This document shows, piece after piece, positions 1-6,300 of a stretch of 10,020 bases of DNA. The position numbers were made by a program, and so were the translations under genes. Within the stretch, counting starts at the first letter, position 1. Every line of letters begins with the position of its first letter. Below the pieces are notes generated by a model. It was not told where the DNA came from, made no database searches, and worked only from the letters and a program-made list of their open reading frames with translations. The DNA is taken from the NCBI GenBank assembly GCA_031271075.1, contig JAISWN010000020.1, positions 1 to 10,020 of the forward strand. The letters run 5' to 3'. The stretch is from Treponema sp. (GTDB taxonomy: Bacteria > Spirochaetota > Spirochaetia > Treponematales > Breznakiellaceae).

Positions 1-24
1 CCCGCGCAAGGGATTGGAGGGGTA

Positions 25-43
25 CGCGCCCCGCAGGGGCGCG
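25..43. repeat. Inverted repeat 1, 8-bp perfect stem
   Basis: The arms CGCGCCCC (25-32) and GGGGCGCG (36-43) are exact reverse complements around the loop GCA. The stem is all G:C. It is flanked by GGGG (19-22) and CCCC (47-50), which could form an outer stem. Confidence 0.8.
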
Positions 44-45
44 CA

Positions 46-68
46 GCCCCGGCGCACTGCGCCGGGGC
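46..68. repeat. Inverted repeat 2, 10-bp perfect stem
   Basis: The arms GCCCCGGCGC (46-55) and GCGCCGGGGC (59-68) are exact reverse complements around the loop ACT. It starts only 2 bases after inverted repeat 1, and it would form a very stable stem in RNA or single-stranded DNA. Confidence 0.8.
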
Positions 69-98
69 CGGAGCTGAGCGGAGCCCCGAAAAGCCCGG

Positions 99-121
99 TT
101 TGCGGCGTTCTACGCCGCAAA
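99..121. repeat. Inverted repeat 3, 10-bp perfect stem
   Basis: The arms TTTGCGGCGT (99-108) and ACGCCGCAAA (112-121) are exact reverse complements around the loop TCT. The GC core closed by A:T pairs looks terminator-like. However, the bases that follow on the + strand (TGCGCCC) and on the - strand (CCGGGCTTTTCGG) do not form a proper U-tract. It could stop transcription weakly on either strand or simply be part of the repeat unit. Confidence 0.75.
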
Positions 122-154
122 TGCGCCCAAATTTCTCCTAAATTCTTTATAAAG

Positions 155-223
155 TAAAATTACTGCGGGGCGGTTCTATGGTTTTTTCGATAATTTTCCG
201 CTATAATTACTCAGTATAATTAC
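155..223 (+). repeat. Three TA(A/T)AATTAC nonamers
   Basis: TAAAATTAC (155-163), TATAATTAC (202-210) and TATAATTAC (215-223) are near-identical direct copies within 69 bases. A 10-base palindrome, CTTTATAAAG (145-154), directly precedes the first copy. The copies could be regulator sites overlapping the promoter, or simply -10-like sequence in AT-rich DNA. Confidence 0.4.
202..220 (+). promoter_or_regulatory. Tandem -10 boxes before the TPR gene
   Basis: Two perfect TATAAT hexamers, at 202-207 and 215-220, sit in an AT-rich stretch 23-41 bases upstream of the chosen ATG at 243. Each belongs to an identical nonamer, TATAATTAC (202-210 and 215-223). No good TTGACA-like -35 lies at the usual spacing for either, so only the -10 elements are supported. 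The downstream box would give a start site near 227 and a very short leader, and the upstream box one near 214. This is probably the promoter of the two-gene unit that follows. Confidence 0.5.
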
Positions 224-242
224 AAAAAGAGTGTATGCAGGA

Positions 243-3200
243 ATGAAATTCCCAAAAGAGGCGTGTTTTTGCCCGAGAAAAACGTTTTTTTTACTGGCCG
301 TCGTGTTTTCTTTCCTCGTTACGCCTCCCCTCCTCCAGGGTGGGGGAAAAAAGCAGGATTCTCCCCTGGATCGGGCCGACGCTCTGATTAAAGAAAAACA
401 GTACGACGAAGCTATTCGCGTTCTTACCGATTACCTCAGGGAGAACCCCGACGACTTTGACCGGGCCCAGGAACGGTTTCAGCGGATCGTGGGGATCCGG
501 AGCCGGTACAACCTGGTAACCAGCGAGCTTCTGGATACGGTGGCAGAGGATCCGGATAATTCTGAAAGGATCCTCGCCCTTACCCGCCAGCTTGAATCCC
601 TGGAATCGGCCCGAAACCCCCAGACCCGTGCCTTTATCGCCCGCACCAGGGATATAGCCCAATTCGCCTACAACCGGAAAAGGCTTGAGGATATCCTTCG
701 GGAGGGGAGGGCCCTGACCCTGGGGGGGGATTACCGGGGGGCTCTCCTTGCCTACCGGGGGGGCCTGGACATCTACCAGGAGGATTTTTTTAATTCCGGT
801 TACGGGGAACTTATTGAAAGCCGGGTCCGCCGGGATATAGAGGGGATAAGCGGGGATGTCGAATCCTTTCCGGCCTTGAGTAATGCCCTGGGAACCCTGG
901 CGGGGCAATTGAAAGGGGCCCTGGGGGAAGGGGCGGCTCAGGGGGAAAAGGGCGGGCTATCGGTTCGGGAGATCTACGGCCGCCTGGAAAGCGGCATCGA
1001 CCGCCTGACGGGTATCCAGGGAAGCCTCTACCGGAGGGCGGCCTACTTTGACGAACTCCTCCTCAGCCTGCGGGAGGAGGACGGTTCCCTGGGGGACCGG
1101 TCTTTTTTGTCCTTCGCCTCCCGGCTGATCAAGGGGCACGGGGGGGACGCTTCGGAAGACGGCATGCTGGTTACGCTGGGCGCTTACTGGGAGAGCCTCC
1201 TTGCCGTTCTGGAGCAAGGCGCGGCGGATACGGCGGAAAGCTCGTACCGGGCCGGCATGGCTTACGCGGAAAAGGGCGACTATGCCGCCGCCCTGGAGGA
1301 TTTTCAGGCGGCCGGGGATTACACCGGATTGTCCCTGGCTTTTCTGGAAAAGGACCGGGTTTTTAAAGCCCAAACCGGCGAATTCGGGGAACGGATCTTT
1401 GACCGGCTCGTGCCGGAAGGCAGGGCCGGAGACTTTCTCCGATCCGAATCCCGGGCCCGGGCCCTGGACCTGCTCCAAAGTACCGGACGGCTGGGCCTGG
1501 AATACGGGAATTGGCAGGCCAATGAAGAAGACCTGATCCGCTCCTGGAGGGAACAGGACTTGAGCGGCCTGGAGATGTTCAACCGGGAGGAGGGCCTGGG
1601 GGACTCTTACCGGGATTTCCAGGATAAAATCGACGATCTTATCGCCCGGGCGGATCGGGAATCCGCGGCTTTGGGGGCCTACGCATCCTCCCCGGGTGAG
1701 GCCGGGAATTTCCCCGCTCCGAACTACATCGGGGAAGCCCGTGCGGCGCAGGCGGCTCTCCGCGGCCTGATAGCCCTGGGCGCTTCCCGTTCCGCGATTC
1801 GGCGTTACGCCGCGGCCGGCGAAGACATGGGACGGCGCCTGGCGGACCGGCGGGAAGAATTTGCCGGCGCGGAAAGATATATCCGGGGGATTCCCCAGGA
1901 CCGGAATGCCGGTGAAACCGGGCCGGTTTCCGGCTTTGCCGGGCCCTATCCCGCCGAAGGGCTTGAGATCCTTAACCGGATGGGGGAGGTCATAGAGGGG
2001 GACCTGGAGGCCGGAAGGATCTTCCTTGCCCGGTACGGGGAAGAAAAAGGGGATATTTCCGGCCTGCCGGAGATTGCTTCCCTCCGCGCCGATGCCGGGA
2101 CCGCCCTCAACGATCTGGTTTCCCTCCGGCTGGAGGCTCAAAACCTGGCCGCCGACGCCCGAACCCGGATTGCCCAGGCGGAGAGTCTCCGCCTGGAGGG
2201 GGAACGTTACTTCCGGGAAGCCCAAAACACGGCGGCGGCCAATGACCTTGAGGCGGCCAAGGAACGGCTGGAACGGGCCGCCGAGCGCTACACCGCTTCC
2301 CTGGCGATTCAGGAATCCGCCTCTCTCAGAAGCGACTGGGATACCCGCGCCGTAGCCTTGGGGGCCGATATTCACCGGAGGGAAAACGAGACGGCGGTAC
2401 GGGAGATGCGGGGTATGGTGAACGCCGCAAGGAGCGCCTATTTCGCCGGGGATTTCGATCAGGCGGAGGAATTTCTGGTAAGGGCCCAGACCCGCCGGCA
2501 GGCCATCAACGTCCTGGAGGATCCGGAGATTGTCTACTGGCTGTCCATTGTCCGGGGCGCCCTGGCCCTCCGCTCGGATCGGGTCATATCCGCCACCGCG
2601 CCGCTCTACCCGGAGATGAGCCAGTTTCTCTCGGCGGCTATGAAAAACTACGAGGAGGGGGTCAGTCTCATAGAAACCGGCCGGCGCTCCCAGGGCCTTG
2701 CCCGGCTTGCCGACTCCCGGTACATGATCCAGAAGGTAAAACTCATGTTCCCGGTGAACCAGGAAGCGGGGCTCCTGGAACTGCGGATAGATCAGGTTAC
2801 GGATCCGGCGGCTTTCAACGCATCCTTCCAGCGCCGCCTTAACGACGCCATCGCGGGAACCAAGCGGAAATCCCTGGAGTCCTTCGCGGATCTCCAAAAC
2901 CTGGCGGAACTCAACCCCCGTTATCCCGGAATTCGGAACGCCCTGGTACAGGCGGAAATTGATATGGGCCGCCGCCCCGCGCCTCCTGACCCGCTTACCC
3001 TGGCCCGTTCCAGCGAACTCACCACGGCTGCCAGGAGGATCGTGGAGGGTAAGGCCCGGCTCCAGTTCGAGGTGGCCCTGCGGCAGCTCAACGAAGCCCT
3101 TGCCCTTAACCCCAACAATACCCAGGCCATGTCCCTGAAAGACCGGCTTCAAACGGAGATGGGAGAATCGGGGAATATCGTCCTTTCCAGCGCCGCCGAA

Positions 3201-3347
3201 GGGGAGTACCAGCGGGCGGTACGGGAACTCCAGCGGGGGAATACCCTGGTGGCTCTGGCAATAGTGGAAGAGCTTCTGCAGGATTCCCGGAACCGGAATT
3301 CGACCCGTATCCTGGAACTGGAGCGAAGGATACATTCGGTTCTATGA
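243..3347 (+). CDS. Exported TPR-like helical repeat protein, function unknown
   Basis: This encodes a 1034-residue protein from ATG 243; a GTG at 231 in the same frame would add four residues. I prefer the ATG because a GTG at 231 would be almost leaderless from the nearer -10 box. Neither start has a well-spaced Shine-Dalgarno. The N-terminus has basic residues then a hydrophobic stretch (FFLLAVVFSFLV, about residues 16-27), read as a signal peptide or anchor; there is no lipobox. The mature part is highly charged and almost wholly helical. TPR-like units are seen near residues 42-75 (ALIKEKQYDEAIRVL), 333-363 (AGMAYAEKGDYAAALEDF), 643-690, and at the C-terminus near 936-971 (ALRQLNEALALNPNN) and 987-1013. 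Such repeats scaffold protein contacts. The stop overlaps the start of the phosphatase gene (ATGA), which argues for a shared envelope role. The exact function is not recognisable. Confidence 0.85.
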   Translation: MKFPKEACFCPRKTFFLLAVVFSFLVTPPLLQGGGKKQDSPLDRADALIKEKQYDEAIRVLTDYLRENPDDFDRAQERFQRIVGIRSRYNLVTSELLDTVAEDPDNSERILALTRQLESLESARNPQTRAFIARTRDIAQFAYNRKRLEDILREGRALTLGGDYRGALLAYRGGLDIYQEDFFNSGYGELIESRVRRDIEGISGDVESFPALSNALGTLAGQLKGALGEGAAQGEKGGLSVREIYGRLESGIDRLTGIQGSLYRRAAYFDELLLSLREEDGSLGDRSFLSFASRLIKGHGGDASEDGMLVTLGAYWESLLAVLEQGAADTAESSYRAGMAYAEKGDYAAALEDFQAAGDYTGLSLAFLEKDRVFKAQTGEFGERIFDRLVPEGRAGDFLRSESRARALDLLQSTGRLGLEYGNWQANEEDLIRSWREQDLSGLEMFNREEGLGDSYRDFQDKIDDLIARADRESAALGAYASSPGEAGNFPAPNYIGEARAAQAALRGLIALGASRSAIRRYAAAGEDMGRRLADRREEFAGAERYIRGIPQDRNAGETGPVSGFAGPYPAEGLEILNRMGEVIEGDLEAGRIFLARYGEEKGDISGLPEIASLRADAGTALNDLVSLRLEAQNLAADARTRIAQAESLRLEGERYFREAQNTAAANDLEAAKERLERAAERYTASLAIQESASLRSDWDTRAVALGADIHRRENETAVREMRGMVNAARSAYFAGDFDQAEEFLVRAQTRRQAINVLEDPEIVYWLSIVRGALALRSDRVISATAPLYPEMSQFLSAAMKNYEEGVSLIETGRRSQGLARLADSRYMIQKVKLMFPVNQEAGLLELRIDQVTDPAAFNASFQRRLNDAIAGTKRKSLESFADLQNLAELNPRYPGIRNALVQAEIDMGRRPAPPDPLTLARSSELTTAARRIVEGKARLQFEVALRQLNEALALNPNNTQAMSLKDRLQTEMGESGNIVLSSAAEGEYQRAVRELQRGNTLVALAIVEELLQDSRNRNSTRILELERRIHSVL
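722..763 (+). repeat. Cluster of three long G-runs inside the TPR gene
   Basis: Runs of 8 G (722-729), 6 G (736-741) and 7 G (757-763) lie within 42 bases. They encode a TPR-like segment, LGGDYRGALLAYRGGLDIY. A further run of 7 G is at 1140-1146. Runs of this length are prone to slippage, and three or more close G-runs could form a G-quadruplex. The reading frame is intact here. Confidence 0.7.
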
Positions 3348-6300
3348 GCGGTTTTTTCAGGAAGGGCCTCCGGTGTTTCGGGGCGGCCCTGTCTCTTCTC
3401 CGCCTTGCCCTGTTCCCTCCGGAACTGGGGGCCCTGGCGGATCTCTACTGGGAACTGCCCGCCGCCTTTTCCGGTATCTCCGGTTCCTTCCCCGTTTCCG
3501 CCTCCAACGGGAACCTTTCGGTAATCGCCTGGCAGGAGTCCTCCGCCGTTTCTTCCGATGACCGGGAAAGTTCCCGGATCAGCGTTTCCCTGGGGCTCAA
3601 GAGTCCCGGCGAACCCTGGCGTATCCTGCCCAATGTGGCGGGGCCCTACAGCTACGCCGGGGCCGAGCCCGCGATACTCAGCGTTGCCCTGGATAAGCAG
3701 GGCAGGATACTCATCGCCGCGGCGGCCTCCACCGCCCAAACGGAACTGCTCGTCTCCGAGGATCTGGGGCGCAGTTTCTCCTCTTACCGGCTTGATATGG
3801 GAAGCGAGGACTCTGTGGCGCCCCGCCTTGCGGTCCGCTCCGACGGGGGCTACCTCCTCTTCGTTACCCGGAGCATCGGGGAATCCCTGTCGATCTACTA
3901 TTCCCGCTCCGGCGACGCCCGTACCTGGAGCCCCTTTCTGCCCTTCGTGGAGGAGCCTTCCCTTCAGCTCAACTTCCTCCCCGCCCACGCGGCCCTGGAT
4001 TCCCGGGATTACGTGATCTTCCAGTCCTTCGTGCCCGGCAGGGAAACCATCCCCGCCTTTCAGCTCTTCCTCAAAATGTCGGATGACGGGGGCTTAAGTT
4101 GGACGCCCCCCCAACGGATAACCGGTTTCCGGGACCCGGTAAGCAACACCGGGGCCGATCCCGAGCGTTTCGACAACCAGCGGGCCCATATCATCCCCTG
4201 GAACGGGCGGATCTTCCTTACCTGGGAACGGCGTTACGGAACCGGCTTTCCCCAGATTTACAGCGCCGTCCTTGACCGGGAAGGCTCCCCCGGCGGGCCG
4301 GCGGAACGGGTAAACCGGGAAACGGCTTACTGCAACAACCCGGTGGCCTTTCTCCGCGGGGGAAACCCTATGGTGGTCTGGTTCGACAACCGGCGGAGGG
4401 CCAACCGGATCTACCTGGCCCGGCATAACGGGGTAAACTGGCTGAACTCCGACCTTTCCGGTTCCAGCGGGGATGCCTCTTTTGGCCGGCCGGTGGTGGA
4501 CGGGGATGAGTTTTTCGTGTTTTGGCAGAACAATTCCCGGGAGGGGGGACGTATCTACGCCCTCTTTCCCGACTCCACGGCGGAACCTCCCCTGCTGGCG
4601 GCCGGGAATTTTACCCCCTCGGGCCGGGGACGGGGGGAACGGATACGGGTATCCTGGGGCGATCCGGGGGATTCTTCCGGTATTTCCGGTTATTCCTACC
4701 TTCTCAGCAGGTTTGAGGGGGAAAGTCCCCCGCGGGAGATCATGCTGGAAAACAGGAACGGCGAAATTCAGGTTCTGGATATCCATATCCCCGAAGACGG
4801 CTCCTGGTATATCAGCGTTATTGCCCGGGATTTCGCGGGAAACTGGTCGGAACCCGCCAGGGTAGAGTATATCCGGGACACCACCCCGCCCCCCGCGGCG
4901 GCTATCATCCCCCCGGAAACAGACGGGAGGGGCTTCCTCCTTTCCAATACCTTCTCCCTGGGATGGAACCCGCCCCCCGCTTCGGATATTGCCGGTTACA
5001 CCTGGGAACTGGAGTACCTGGGATCGGCGGCGGTTTTGGCGGATTTAGGGGGGGAAGAGTTCCAGGCCGCCGGGGCGGAACGTTTTCCCCTGCCCGCCGC
5101 CCTTCCCCCCGGGATAACAGGGGAGGGGCATAGCGCCTCCTTTGACAACCAGGACGACGGTCTCTGGCGTTTCACCGTGTCCGCCGTTGACGAAGTGGGA
5201 AACACCGGCCCCCAGTCAAGCCTCTTCTTCAAAACCGACAAGTACATCCCCCATACCTACATCACCTACGTGGAGACCCACCAGGACGAACAGGGGGTGT
5301 TTTCGGCCCGGATCATCGGCCGGGGTTTCTCCCAGGGGGGGCTGATTACCCGGCTTATCCTGGATCGGGACGGGCTCCCCCCCTACGACCGGGAATACCT
5401 CCTCTCCCGGGGGGAATTCCGGGTCGCCTCGGACCGGGAAATTGACAACTTTGTGACGGAAAATATCGAGGAAGGGCTGTACCGGGTGGGGGTGGAACAT
5501 CCCCTGCGGGGCATCTTCTTTACCCCCCCGCTGGTGACGGTAGACGAAACGGGAACCGTCAAATTCGGCGATTACTCCCAGGTATGGAAACCGGCCTGGA
5601 CTTTCCGGGAGAGCCGGAAATGGGTCTTCGGCACGGATCTGCTGATCCTTTTCACGGTTCTGCTTGTATGTTTTGCCGGTTTCTTTGCCCTGATCCGGGG
5701 GGCCGCCGGGGCGGTATTCGATTCCCGGGCCCTCAGGCTGGAAGCAGCCGCCCTTTTAACAGGAGATTTTATGCCTTCGGAAAAGAAAAAAAGCCTCTCG
5801 AAAATCAAACGCCGGAGTATCGGCCTGCGGGTTAAGCTCGCCTCCTTTACGGTGGCGCTGGTCCTGGTGGTAGTCATGATGGTATCGGCGCCCCTTTACG
5901 TCATGATGACCAGAACCCAGCAGGAAACCCTGCTCCGGGGCCTCTGGAACCGCTCCGCCGTGCTGCTGGAAGGCCTTGCCTCAAACGCCCGGGCCTACAT
6001 CCCCTCACGGAACCTGCTGGAACTGGGCTTTCTTCCCGCCCAAATCGCCGCCGTGCCGGAAGCCCTGTACGTAACCATCACGGGCTACAACTCCGGGGCC
6101 ACCATATTCAGTGATCATGTCTGGACTACCAACGATCCGGATATCCTCTCCAAAATAGACACGGCGGAACTTCAGCCGGGGGTGTCCAGGCTTACCGATA
6201 CCCTGTCCCCCCGGATTGAGGACATCAGCCGGGAACTCAACGGGGAGGCCCGGCAGCAGGTGGGGGAGCTTTCCCGCAGCATCTCCGAACTCAACCGGGA

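Larger units (their letters stand above)
1..121. other. Non-coding hairpin-rich region at left edge
   Basis: I see no credible gene here. The stretch is GC-rich and dominated by three successive inverted repeats at 25-43, 46-68 and 99-121, each with a 3-base loop. CGGAGC also occurs twice as a direct repeat, at 69-74 and 79-84. The C-rich segment at 47-50 could pair with G-rich 19-22 or with 64-67, and GGGGC at 64-68 could pair with 46-50 or with GCCCC at 83-87, so mutually exclusive folds are possible. None of the hairpins is followed by a clear T-run on either strand, so they are not textbook intrinsic terminators. The regular build suggests a dispersed intergenic repeat (REP/BIME-like), but this is inference from one copy. 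Confidence 0.55.

Noticed and set aside
1..141. Possible 3' end of an upstream + strand gene, open in frame 1 to TAA at 139-141
   Set aside because: The translation is low-complexity Pro/Gly/Ala/Arg read through the hairpins, with no start in view and no recognisable motif; the hairpin structure explains the sequence better.
99..150. Intrinsic terminator at inverted repeat 3
   Set aside because: The stem is good but neither strand has a U-tract directly after it, so I list it only as an inverted repeat.
957..3335. 792-codon open frame on the - strand, lying across the TPR gene
   Set aside because: Its codons are in register with the sense codons, so it stays open simply because the TPR gene avoids TTA, CTA and TCA; it ends where the sense strand uses CTA (957-959). 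Its protein is Pro/Gly/Arg-rich with no recognisable domain, while the sense frame has a signal peptide and TPR-like units.
3373..5835. Several short + strand open frames in other phases within the phosphatase gene (for example 3558-4016 and 4473-4865)
   Set aside because: They are Pro/Arg/Gly-rich out-of-phase readings of GC-rich coding DNA, lacking ribosome sites or domains.
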